Assembly (NCBI GenBank): GCA_946886975.1
Contig: CAMPJV010000149.1
Span: forward strand, 1 to 6,540
Reading direction: 5' to 3'
Source: an uncultured Taibaiella sp.
GTDB taxonomy: Bacteria; Bacteroidota; Bacteroidia; Chitinophagales; Chitinophagaceae
DNA length: 6,540 bases
Shown here: positions 1 to 5,434 of the stretch, in pieces
Numbering within the stretch: position 1 is the stretch's first letter
Layout: each line of letters begins with the position of its first letter
Translations under genes and position numbers: made by a program
Notes under the pieces: model-generated
Seen by the model: only the letters and a program-made list of their open reading frames with translations
Told to the model about the DNA's origin: nothing
Database searches by the model: none

Positions 1-1
1 G

Positions 2-292
2 GCGCTAAGTGTCAAAACACATGCCACATCATCATTCTCTTCGATTTTCGCACAGTTTGACACCACTATAAAAATGGAGTTCGGCTCTGATACCTCAGAA
101 ATGAAAAGATTGGACTTCGCAGCAAACTTTAATGCAGGATACGAACTGGATATGGGATTGTTCGTGCGTGTTGGCTACTATCTTGGGCTAGCCAATCTTT
201 CAAATAATTCCTCTACTGCCGATGATAAAATGAAAAACAGAGCTTTTCAGATTACGTTAGGTTACCTTTTAGGGCGACGTAATGATTACTAG
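2..292 (+). CDS. PorT-like outer-membrane beta-barrel protein, C-terminal part (5' truncated by window edge)
   Basis: The reading frame is open from the window edge to TAG at 290-292, giving 96 visible residues; the true start lies upstream. An internal ATG at 74 is not a likely start because protein-like sequence continues before it. The visible part shows alternating hydrophobic and polar beta-strands typical of small Bacteroidota porin-like barrels: a strand around 'LDFAANFNAGYEL', then 'GLFVRVGYYLGLANL', a polar loop with several Asn, Ser and Asp residues, and a final strand 'AFQITLGYLLG'. The pattern of a conserved glycine-aromatic strand, a charged loop and a closing 'xLGYLxG' strand matches the outer membrane beta-barrel domain of the PorT family (family knowledge). 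It would sit in the outer membrane; no substrate can be inferred. The last residues, RRNDY, end in an aromatic, as is common for barrel assembly signals. A terminator follows 20 bases after the stop. Confidence 0.75.
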   Translation, partial: ALSVKTHATSSFSSIFAQFDTTIKMEFGSDTSEMKRLDFAANFNAGYELDMGLFVRVGYYLGLANLSNNSSTADDKMKNRAFQITLGYLLGRRNDY

Positions 293-308
293 GGTTCGTG
301 TGATCTCT

Positions 309-1130
309 TTAGATGGCGGCAACATATGCCGCCATTTTTATTCTACCCTGTTCATCTGGCAACTCACCCTGACAAGCCTCGATATTATCCCTCATATGGT
401 CAGGGTTGCCTGTGCCGGGGATAACGCAGGTAACGGCAGGGTGAGCGATAATAAACTTCAGGAAGAACTGACCCCAACTTCCGATCCCGTGATCTGACGC
501 CCACACAGGTAGAGGCTGATCTCTTACGGCGGCCATTAACTTGCCCTCACCAAGTGGCCTGTTGATCAGGGTTGCTATGCCTTTGTCGGCAGCTGCCGGT
601 AAGAGACGCTTCTCTGCATTCCTGGCCGTGATAGAATAGTTGAACTGAACGAAATCAAGCGACACCTCCCCTATGATCCGTACCAACTCATCGTGCATGG
701 CATCGGTATAATGTGTGATGCCAATGTACCTGACTTTGCCGGACTCTTTCCAGTCCCTCAGGGTTTTCAGATGAGTCTTCCAATCCACGAGGTTATGAAT
801 CTGCATGAGGTCTATGCTGTTGCGCTGCATCAGGCGCATGGATTCATTCATTTGATGTATGCCAGCTTCGCGACCTTCCGTCCATACCTTAGTCGCATAG
901 AATAAGTCATCACTTGTCTTGAGTCCTGAAGTGAGCTGTCCAATGACTTCTTCTGCACGACCATACATGGGAGAAGAATCTATGAGTGTACCACCACCAT
1001 TGTGCATCAAGGCTATGACCTCACCCAGCCTGGTCATGCTGGTTGCGTCGCTGGCATCAAAAGCTTTCCATGTACCGATACCCATGACGGGCAGTAGCTC
1101 TTTTGTCGAAGGAATTTCTCTGAAAATCAT
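309..1130 (-). CDS. Aldo/keto reductase
   Basis: A 273-residue (alpha/beta)8-barrel oxidoreductase of the aldo/keto reductase superfamily, expected to use NAD(P)H to reduce carbonyl substrates in the cytoplasm. The full catalytic tetrad is visible: Asp51 in 'GTLIDSSPMYG', Tyr56 in the same motif, Lys81 in 'YATKVW' and His112 in 'MQIHN'. The segment 'VRYIGITHY' around 133-141 and 'FVQFNYS' around 160-166 are typical barrel strands, and 'VIPGTGNPDHMRDNIEA' at 236-252 matches the cofactor phosphate-binding region. Length fits the shorter members of the family. The ATG at 1130 is the only ATG before an in-frame TAG at 1167-1169; there is no Shine-Dalgarno. It lies 47 bases behind the DNA alkylation repair gene, so it may be the last gene of a leftward transcript. 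Its C-terminal residues 266-273 are encoded by the convergent terminator hairpin, and only 16 bases separate its stop from that of the opposing gene. Substrate is unknown. Confidence 0.93.
   Translation of the reverse strand: MIFREIPSTKELLPVMGIGTWKAFDASDATSMTRLGEVIALMHNGGGTLIDSSPMYGRAEEVIGQLTSGLKTSDDLFYATKVWTEGREAGIHQMNESMRLMQRNSIDLMQIHNLVDWKTHLKTLRDWKESGKVRYIGITHYTDAMHDELVRIIGEVSLDFVQFNYSITARNAEKRLLPAAADKGIATLINRPLGEGKLMAAVRDQPLPVWASDHGIGSWGQFFLKFIIAHPAVTCVIPGTGNPDHMRDNIEACQGELPDEQGRIKMAAYVAAI
313..339 (+). terminator. Intrinsic terminator of the partial beta-barrel gene, inside the 3' end of the opposing aldo/keto reductase gene
   Basis: A perfect 9-bp GC-rich stem (ATGGCGGCA at 313-321 pairing with TGCCGCCAT at 327-335) encloses a 5-base loop, ACATA, and runs into five T residues at 335-339. 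It begins 20 bases past the stop codon at 292, the expected place for a rho-independent terminator of the rightward gene. On the opposite strand the same bases are the last eight codons of the aldo/keto reductase. Read leftward there is no comparable U-tract, so it should act mainly on rightward transcription. Confidence 0.8.
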
Positions 1131-1177
1131 AGCACGAACAGTTTGATTGGATAAAGGGGAAAGCTGCTACTCCAGGC

Positions 1178-1885
1178 TCAGCAACGTACGGTCTTCTTCT
1201 TTCTCCCGAGGTTCCCTTTCTGCCTTACCTTCTCTATATAAACAGGAATTGATGGGACCTTACAAGCTGTGTCGCCCATGTTGACCTTGACGGTTCCAAT
1301 TCTGTTACCAAGATCAATAGTATAGTCCGTGAGTGAAGGGATATAGGCACCGACTGCAATTACAAACCCGTTCATTACATATCGTACCCGATCAGGAACA
1401 CTATGAATCTCGCGTTCAACCCTGTCAAGCAAACTGCGGATCAGTTCCTTATCGATTGCTTCGTCGGGCTGGAGCGAAACGATGCCCGATAAAGTGGACC
1501 AGCCGACTGTGGCAAGGCGCTCATCCGGATTATCAATCCATTCCAGGGCAAGCTCTTTTCCGTACTTGCTTTCGGCGGAAACCCATGCAACTGTATACTC
1601 ACTCAACATGGACCAGTAAGCATTATCAGCCCAGCGTTGAAGATCACTTTTGGTCATCTTGGTTTCATCGGCAATCAGACCAGCGAGGTACATTGCATCT
1701 GACACCCCGGAATCATAAAGCTCTATTGCAAGCTGGTGATCCTTCTTAACTATCTTTTGGATCTTTTTAAGCTCCTCGATTTTCACCCCATAGAAAGGTT
1801 CCCGAGCCCCATGCTTCAGCAGGACCTTTTTGGTGCTCTCACTTCCAAGTGTCTTCAATTTTCCAAGAATCTCGTTCGCAGTCAT
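1178..1885 (-). CDS. DNA alkylation repair protein, AlkD-like HEAT-repeat family
   Basis: A 235-residue protein that I recognise as the AlkD-related DNA alkylation repair family (Pfam DNA_alkylation), all-helical proteins built from HEAT-like repeats that bind duplex DNA; characterised members excise positively charged alkylated bases. Family landmarks seen are 'VLLKHGAREPFYGVKI' near 21-36, 'SDAMYLAGLIAD' at 62-73, 'AYWSMLSEYTVAWVSAES' at 89-106, 'RVRYVMNGFVIAVGAYI' at 166-182, 'GDTACKVP' at 204-211 and a basic tail 'GRKKKTVRC'. I cannot assign the AlkD catalytic Trp/Asp pair by eye, so glycosylase activity is inferred only from family. The ATG at 1885 is chosen because homologues begin at 'MTANEIL'; an in-frame TTG at 1906 would add seven residues but falls inside a -7-like element. 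AGGAG lies only one base before the ATG, unusually close. It follows the secreted-protein gene by 46 bases. Confidence 0.9.
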   Translation of the reverse strand: MTANEILGKLKTLGSESTKKVLLKHGAREPFYGVKIEELKKIQKIVKKDHQLAIELYDSGVSDAMYLAGLIADETKMTKSDLQRWADNAYWSMLSEYTVAWVSAESKYGKELALEWIDNPDERLATVGWSTLSGIVSLQPDEAIDKELIRSLLDRVEREIHSVPDRVRYVMNGFVIAVGAYIPSLTDYTIDLGNRIGTVKVNMGDTACKVPSIPVYIEKVRQKGNLGRKKKTVRC

Positions 1886-1903
1886 GCTCCTTTTATTTCG
1901 CAG

Positions 1904-1911
1904 CAAAATTA
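1904..1911 (-). promoter_or_regulatory. Candidate -7 promoter element (TAATTTTG) ahead of the alkylation repair gene
   Basis: The minus strand reads TAATTTTG, a perfect match to the Bacteroidota TAnnTTTG -7 consensus, ending 18 bases before the ATG at 1885. No convincing TTG-type -33 element is seen at the usual spacing. If used, it would give the repair gene its own short-leader transcript independent of the genes upstream, and the alternative TTG start at 1906 would lie in the promoter. An 8-base motif with two free positions occurs by chance fairly often, so this is tentative. Confidence 0.35.
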
Positions 1912-1931
1912 CGGAGTATACAGGATACTGA

Positions 1932-2432
1932 CTATCTCTTCAGCATACAGTTGAATGCCCTATTAAGCTCCAGACCATCTCTTTCATCAAGGTCGACCTC
2001 AAAACTATCCTCCCTGGAGGTAATCCTTATAGCAGTTAGCTTTTTCTTCTGCAGAAGCGTCCTGAATTCCTTGCTGGCCAATCCACCAGTAACATAGACG
2101 ATTGACTGTCCTTTACAGTTGATTTTTGCCTGGTTGTGAAGGCTGAACCGCTCCTTATGGTCGAAGATGAAGTAGAGCATCCCCTTCTCATCTGTGCAGC
2201 CAAAGGTCTGGTTCCTGACAGTGGCATCAAGGATGATTGACTTATTTCGTGTGGGAAGTACCTGTAAAGTAACTGTGCCGTTGCCGGGACTTTCCTTTAC
2301 AATCGGACGAGTCATTGATAGTTCTTCGACATCAGTAAACTTGTCTTTCCGGATAACAATAAATGAGTCGCAATTCTGCGCGGCACAGGTGGCCGCCCAG
2401 CATAAAAATGGTAACAGGATAAGCGCTTTCAC
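1932..2432 (-). CDS. Small secreted protein of unknown function (signal peptide, four cysteines)
   Basis: A 166-residue protein that I do not recognise. Residues 1-18 form a Sec signal peptide: Lys2, a hydrophobic core 'ALILLPFLCWAA', then 'TCAA' before Gln19, a cleavage site of the Ala-Gln type frequent in Bacteroidota. No lipobox is convincing, because the Cys at 11 and 16 lack the required Leu at -3. The mature part has four cysteines (21, 79, 106, 162), enough for two disulfides in the periplasm. It looks like alternating beta-strands ending in 'LTAIRITS', an acidic stretch 'EVDLDERDGLELN' and a C-terminal 'AFNCMLKR'. The start is GTG at 2430-2432: an in-frame TAA lies at 2445-2447, there is no ATG between, and the next Met is residue 40, which would delete the signal peptide. 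No Shine-Dalgarno is seen. It sits between DUF1697 (54 bases upstream) and the alkylation repair gene (46 bases downstream). The reading frame is well supported; the function is open. Confidence 0.8.
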   Translation of the reverse strand: MKALILLPFLCWAATCAAQNCDSFIVIRKDKFTDVEELSMTRPIVKESPGNGTVTLQVLPTRNKSIILDATVRNQTFGCTDEKGMLYFIFDHKERFSLHNQAKINCKGQSIVYVTGGLASKEFRTLLQKKKLTAIRITSREDSFEVDLDERDGLELNRAFNCMLKR

Positions 2433-2467
2433 AGATGCAAGATATTACGATTGACGGGAACTGGCAA

Positions 2468-2482
2468 TTGTTTGACAAACAA
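2468..2482. repeat. Perfect 7-1-7 inverted repeat between the DUF1697 and secreted-protein genes
   Basis: TTGTTTG and CAAACAA flank a single A at 2475, a perfect dyad in the 54-base gap that ends four bases before the DUF1697 stop codon. It is A/T-rich, with no T-run after it on the minus strand, so it resembles an operator half-site pair more than a terminator. No regulator is identifiable in the window. Confidence 0.4.
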
Positions 2483-2486
2483 ACAT

Positions 2487-3023
2487 CTATTTCATGCCAG
2501 CCAGGACATTGACCGTCTTCCAATTGCGCGTGGTGGCTGAAACCTTCAGCTTACTTTCAAAGAGATTATTATTGAGCTTTGCATTCCCATAGCCGTTGGG
2601 GCAATAAAAATAGATCGTGGTGCCAGAGATTATGAACCTTTCCGGAGCATAGCTTAAGTCATTCACTTTTTCAAGCTGCGCTTTGTCCGGCTCCTTAGCA
2701 AGGAAGATCACATAGTTCTTTTCCAGTTCCAGCCCCTTTTCTTTCAAGAAGGGATTTTCAGCGATGATCCGCTCCAATTCCGCTTTAGTCCTTATCTGAA
2801 CGGGAACGTCAAATCCGAAGTTTTCAGCGATTGCCTGTTCAAGATTGGCAATTAGCTTTTTGACAGGAGTCTTCTTATGGTAGAATACCACATTTCCGCT
2901 CTGTATGTAGGTTCTTACATTTTCAAGGCCAAGGCCTTCATACACCTCCTTCAACTCCTTCATGTTTACCTTCTTCTGGCCGCTTACATTTATGCCACGG
3001 AGAAGTGATATATATGTTTCCAT
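2487..3023 (-). CDS. DUF1697 domain-containing protein
   Basis: A 178-residue cytoplasmic protein of the DUF1697 family (Pfam PF08002), whose biochemical role is not established. The N-terminal signature is clear: 'YISLLRGINVSGQKKVNMKE' at 4-23, followed by 'VRTYIQSGNVVF' at 36-47. The middle part, including 'FDVPVQIRTKAELERIIAENPF' around 94-115, and the late 'ERFIISGTTIYFYCPNGYG' segment are also typical. The full length matches the family, which suggests an intact gene. The ATG at 3023 follows the TAA of the GNAT gene after a single codon-sized gap (GAG), so the two are almost certainly co-transcribed and probably translationally coupled. There is no export signal. Confidence 0.92.
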   Translation of the reverse strand: METYISLLRGINVSGQKKVNMKELKEVYEGLGLENVRTYIQSGNVVFYHKKTPVKKLIANLEQAIAENFGFDVPVQIRTKAELERIIAENPFLKEKGLELEKNYVIFLAKEPDKAQLEKVNDLSYAPERFIISGTTIYFYCPNGYGNAKLNNNLFESKLKVSATTRNWKTVNVLAGMK

Positions 3024-3026
3024 CTC

Positions 3027-3557
3027 TTATCGCTTATCCTCGTCCAGCAATGCGTAAATAAAACCGTCGGACCAGCCGTTCTTCAAAGGAAGGAGCTTTC
3101 GCTTCCTACCCTCCTGCACCATGCCAACCTTTTCCATTACTCTTATCGAGGCTGTGTTATCGACGGCTGTTCCGGCCTCTATCCTGTGAAGTCCCAGGTC
3201 AACAATGCCAAAGTCTATGATCCTTAGCAGCGCCTCTGTTGCATAACCCCGGTTCCAATGCTCTTTAAAGAGTTTATACCAGACCTCCGCCATCCTGTAC
3301 TTAGGTTTACCGCAGCGAAGTCCTATAAGACCTATAAAATGGTTTTGCTCCATCAGCTCAATAGCGAAGACCCAGAGAGACCGATTGTTGGCTTCACGGA
3401 TCCAATCCATAAAGACAGTCTCGGTCTCGCGCATACTCTTAGGTATGCCAAGCGTATTAAATTCATCCGTTTCCCTCTGTGAGTGAAGCGTATGAATCTT
3501 TTCAAGATCATCGGGCTGGATGGCCCGAAGCAACAACCTTTCTGTGTGAAGTACCAT
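3027..3557 (-). CDS. GNAT family N-acetyltransferase (RimJ/RimL type)
   Basis: A 176-residue acetyl-CoA-dependent N-acetyltransferase of the RimJ/RimL-like branch (Acetyltransf_3 type). The opening 'TERLLLRAIQPDDLEKI' at 5-21 is the usual first strand and helix of this branch. The central strands 'WVFAIEL' and 'FIGLIGLR' (62-81) lead to 'AEVWYKL' at 90-96, and the pyrophosphate-binding motif A is 'HWNRGYATEAL' at 100-110, in the Q/R-x-x-G-x-A form. Motif B follows as 'LGLHRIEAGTAVDNTASIRVMEKVGMVQEG'-like sequence (about 121-150), with the typical Asn-x-x-Ser before the last helix. Family members acetylate protein N-termini, antibiotics or small amines; the substrate here cannot be told. The ATG at 3557 has no Shine-Dalgarno. 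It is the first gene of the leftward run and is divergent from the DUF853 gene across a 126-base spacer. Confidence 0.92.
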   Translation of the reverse strand: MVLHTERLLLRAIQPDDLEKIHTLHSQRETDEFNTLGIPKSMRETETVFMDWIREANNRSLWVFAIELMEQNHFIGLIGLRCGKPKYRMAEVWYKLFKEHWNRGYATEALLRIIDFGIVDLGLHRIEAGTAVDNTASIRVMEKVGMVQEGRKRKLLPLKNGWSDGFIYALLDEDKR

Positions 3558-3579
3558 AGTAACGGTGAAGTAGGGTAAT

Positions 3580-3603
3580 CAAAAGTAGATGACATCAAAT
3601 ATA
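3580..3603 (-). promoter_or_regulatory. Two candidate -7 promoter elements ahead of the GNAT-DUF1697 genes
   Basis: The minus strand carries two perfect matches to the Bacteroidota -7 consensus TAnnTTTG: TATATTTG (3603-3596) and TACTTTTG (3587-3580), ending 38 and 22 bases before the ATG at 3557. Neither has a clear TTG element about 20 bases upstream. Their position in the divergent spacer is right for driving the leftward run. Confidence 0.4.
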
Positions 3604-3636
3604 ATGTTTTAGGAACTTAAAGCTTGTGATCGCCAC

Positions 3637-3668
3637 TTGCATTCGTTACCACAATTCCTGTATCTTCC
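3637..3668 (+). promoter_or_regulatory. Weak candidate promoter of the DUF853 gene
   Basis: TTG at 3637-3639 and TATCTTCC at 3661-3668 are spaced by 21 bases, resembling the Bacteroidota TTG / TAnnTTTG pair, but the -7 half matches the consensus imperfectly. It would place transcription start about ten bases before the ATG at 3684. This is the best candidate I see in the spacer for the rightward gene. Confidence 0.25.
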
Positions 3669-3683
3669 CTTCAAATTAATGCA

Positions 3684-5207
3684 ATGACTGATTTCTTAGC
3701 AACGATAAAGTCCGGTTACAGTTTCAAGGGGGAGTCAATAAAAATAGGAAGAGCCATGCAGGAAGGCAAGGTAGTAGCTGACGCTGACGTATTCCTTCCG
3801 CTCAGGACGATGAACAGGCACGGTTTAATAGCAGGAGCAACGGGTACAGGTAAGACCAAGACGCTGCAGGTGCTGGCAGAGGCGCTGAGCGATGCGAGTG
3901 TACCGGTACTGCTTATGGACATTAAAGGAGACCTAAGCGGGATAGCCAGACCAGGCACCAGTAACATACATATAGAGGAGCGGATAAAGAATCTTGGCAT
4001 AGGATACAACCCAGAGCAGTTCCCTGTTGAATTGCTTACAATAAGCGATGAGAAGGGTGTAAGACTTCGCGCCACGGTGAGCGAGTTCGGCCCAATATTG
4101 CTATCCAAAATACTTGGGCTGAATGATACACAGGGCGGGCTTGTTGCCATGATATTCAAGTACTGTGACGATACGAAATTGCCTCTCCTCGACCTAAAGG
4201 ATTTCATCAAGGTGCTGCAATACGTAGGTGGTGAAGGTAAGGCCGAACTGGAGAAGAGCTACGGCAAAATCTCCACAACAAGCACCGGAACGATACTCCG
4301 GAAGGTGATAGAACTGCAGCAACAAGGAGCAGACCTGTTCTTCGGCGAAAGAAGCTTTGAAGTGGAGGATCTAATGAAGATAAGTGATGACGGAAAGGGG
4401 ATGATCAACGTCCTGAGAGTAACAGACCTTCAAGACAGGCCAAAGCTATTTTCGACCTTTATGCTGCAATTGCTGGCTGAACTCTATGCAATAAGCCCGG
4501 AGGAGGGAGATCTTGATAAGCCAAAGCTCGTTATGTTCATTGACGAGGCCCACCTTATTTTCCAGGAGGCTAGCGACGCCTTACTACAACAGATAGAAAC
4601 CGTAATAAAGCTGATACGCTCTAAAGGGATAGGAATTTACTTCGTTACTCAAAACCCTATGGATGTTCCGCCATCGGTGCTTGGCCAGTTAGGACTGAAA
4701 GTACAACATGCGCTAAGGGCTTTTACTGCAGCAGACCGTAAAACAATAAAGCAGGCCTCTGAAAACTACCCTGAGACAGACTTCTACAAAACACAGGACC
4801 TGATCACTCAATTAGGCACCGGAGAAGCATTAGTGACTACCCTGAATGAGAAGGGCATTCCCACTCCACTGGTACATACAATGCTTGTGCCTCCCAGAAG
4901 CAGGATGGATGTGCTAACGGAAGCGGAGATAGATGATATAGTGACCGGTAGCAGGCTGGCTGCCAAATATAATAAGGCAGTAGATACGGAAAGCGCTTAT
5001 GAAATATTGACAGGGAAATTGGAGGAAGCCGCAGAAAGGTCGGAGGAACAGGCAGTGGAGAGGGAGACAACAAAGACCGCAAAGAAAGAAAAGACCATTC
5101 TGGACAATCCGCTGGTACGGAGTGCGGGGCGAACTGCAGTCACAATGATAACCAGAAGTCTATTGGGAGCACTTGGACTAGGCGGAAGGAGTAAGCGCCT
5201 GTGGTGA
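3684..5207 (+). CDS. HerA/FtsK-like P-loop ATPase, DUF853 (YjgR) family
   Basis: A 507-residue protein close in length and layout to E. coli YjgR, a DUF853 member with a HerA-like helicase C-terminal domain. HerA/FtsK relatives form hexameric rings that move along DNA using ATP; the specific job of the DUF853 branch is not established. The N-terminal segment 'IKIGRAMQEGKVVADADVFLPL' (19-40) is followed by Walker A 'GATGTGKT' at 51-58. Walker B is 'LVMFIDEAH' with Asp287-Glu288, and a polar sensor-like 'FVTQNP' is at 320-325. The C-terminal part has a charged, Glu/Lys-rich stretch around 445-475, probably helical, then the characteristic 'NPLVRSAGRTAVTMITRSL' and a basic end. It stands alone between a divergent and a convergent neighbour, with no nuclease partner beside it. 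ATG at 3684 fits homologues; no Shine-Dalgarno precedes it. Isoleucine is encoded mostly by ATA (about 26 of 36 by hand count), unlike the aldo/keto reductase in this window. Confidence 0.93.
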   Translation: MTDFLATIKSGYSFKGESIKIGRAMQEGKVVADADVFLPLRTMNRHGLIAGATGTGKTKTLQVLAEALSDASVPVLLMDIKGDLSGIARPGTSNIHIEERIKNLGIGYNPEQFPVELLTISDEKGVRLRATVSEFGPILLSKILGLNDTQGGLVAMIFKYCDDTKLPLLDLKDFIKVLQYVGGEGKAELEKSYGKISTTSTGTILRKVIELQQQGADLFFGERSFEVEDLMKISDDGKGMINVLRVTDLQDRPKLFSTFMLQLLAELYAISPEEGDLDKPKLVMFIDEAHLIFQEASDALLQQIETVIKLIRSKGIGIYFVTQNPMDVPPSVLGQLGLKVQHALRAFTAADRKTIKQASENYPETDFYKTQDLITQLGTGEALVTTLNEKGIPTPLVHTMLVPPRSRMDVLTEAEIDDIVTGSRLAAKYNKAVDTESAYEILTGKLEEAAERSEEQAVERETTKTAKKEKTILDNPLVRSAGRTAVTMITRSLLGALGLGGRSKRLW

Positions 5208-5236
5208 TTTAGCTCCACCAAATCAACTGCGTCAAC

Positions 5237-5359
5237 TTATTTGGCTCTCATCGTGTTGCCTTTCTGATACTGTTGAAGTCTGGGGCGCCTTCCATCTGGC
5301 CCGTTGAGCTTTTGGTATGGATTACAGACGGGTCTTTGCGGCAGGTTTGGCATGTACAT
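5237..5359 (-). CDS. Possible small ORF, 40 residues, between DUF853 and yajQ
   Basis: In the 227-base gap between two convergent genes the minus strand has an ATG at 5357-5359 followed by 39 further sense codons and TAA at 5237-5239. A second ATG in frame is at 5351-5353. The predicted peptide begins MYMPNLPQRP and ends QKGNTMRAK. It is basic (five Arg and three Lys against one Asp) and rich in Pro, Gln, Asn and Gly, with no hydrophobic segment, so it is not a membrane peptide. An in-frame TGA lies 27 bases before the first ATG. No Shine-Dalgarno or TAnnTTTG element precedes it, and it lies downstream of yajQ on the same strand, so it could be expressed by read-through. It could also be a decayed gene end or a chance frame; 40 codons alone is weak evidence. 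I do not recognise the sequence. Confidence 0.25.
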   Translation of the reverse strand: MYMPNLPQRPVCNPYQKLNGPDGRRPRLQQYQKGNTMRAK

Positions 5360-5363
5360 GCCA
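5348..5363. repeat. Perfect 16-base palindrome in the DUF853-yajQ gap
   Basis: TGGCATGTACATGCCA is identical to its reverse complement over all 16 bases. It contains the two candidate ATG codons of the small ORF on the minus strand. No T-run follows on either strand, so it is not an intrinsic terminator; a protein-binding dyad or a tight hairpin is possible. About 0.1 such palindromes are expected by chance in a window of this size. Confidence 0.5.
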
Positions 5364-5434
5364 CCACTTAAGCAGGAGTTGGATTGGCCGAGTCAGAGCA
5401 TATTGAACCTTCCCAGGTGGAAAATGGTGACCGT

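Noticed and set aside
1333..1749. 138-residue plus-strand open frame
   Set aside because: It is antisense to the conserved core of the AlkD-like gene and has no recognisable domain.
1932..2432. Lipoprotein signal in the secreted protein
   Set aside because: The candidate Cys at 11 and 16 lack a Leu at -3 and the small residues expected of a lipobox; the Ala-Ala-Gln site fits signal peptidase I better.
3559..3649. GTAACG / CGTTAC inverted repeat spanning the divergent spacer
   Set aside because: Six-base arms with about 80 bases between them are expected by chance.
3716..4210. 164-residue minus-strand open frame opposite the DUF853 gene
   Set aside because: It is antisense to the Walker A half of a clearly real gene, and its Ser/Pro/Leu-rich translation is typical of a shadow frame.
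3684..5207. HerA-like ATPase as part of an antiphage defence system
   Set aside because: HerA-type defence ATPases are normally paired with a nuclease, Sir2 or similar effector. Here the neighbours are an acetyltransferase and yajQ, and the sequence fits the widespread housekeeping-type DUF853 family.
5212..5245. Imperfect inverted repeat (CCAAAT ... ATTTGG) after the DUF853 stop as a terminator
   Set aside because: Only six contiguous pairs, an A/T-rich stem, mismatches inside and no T-run following, so it is not convincing.
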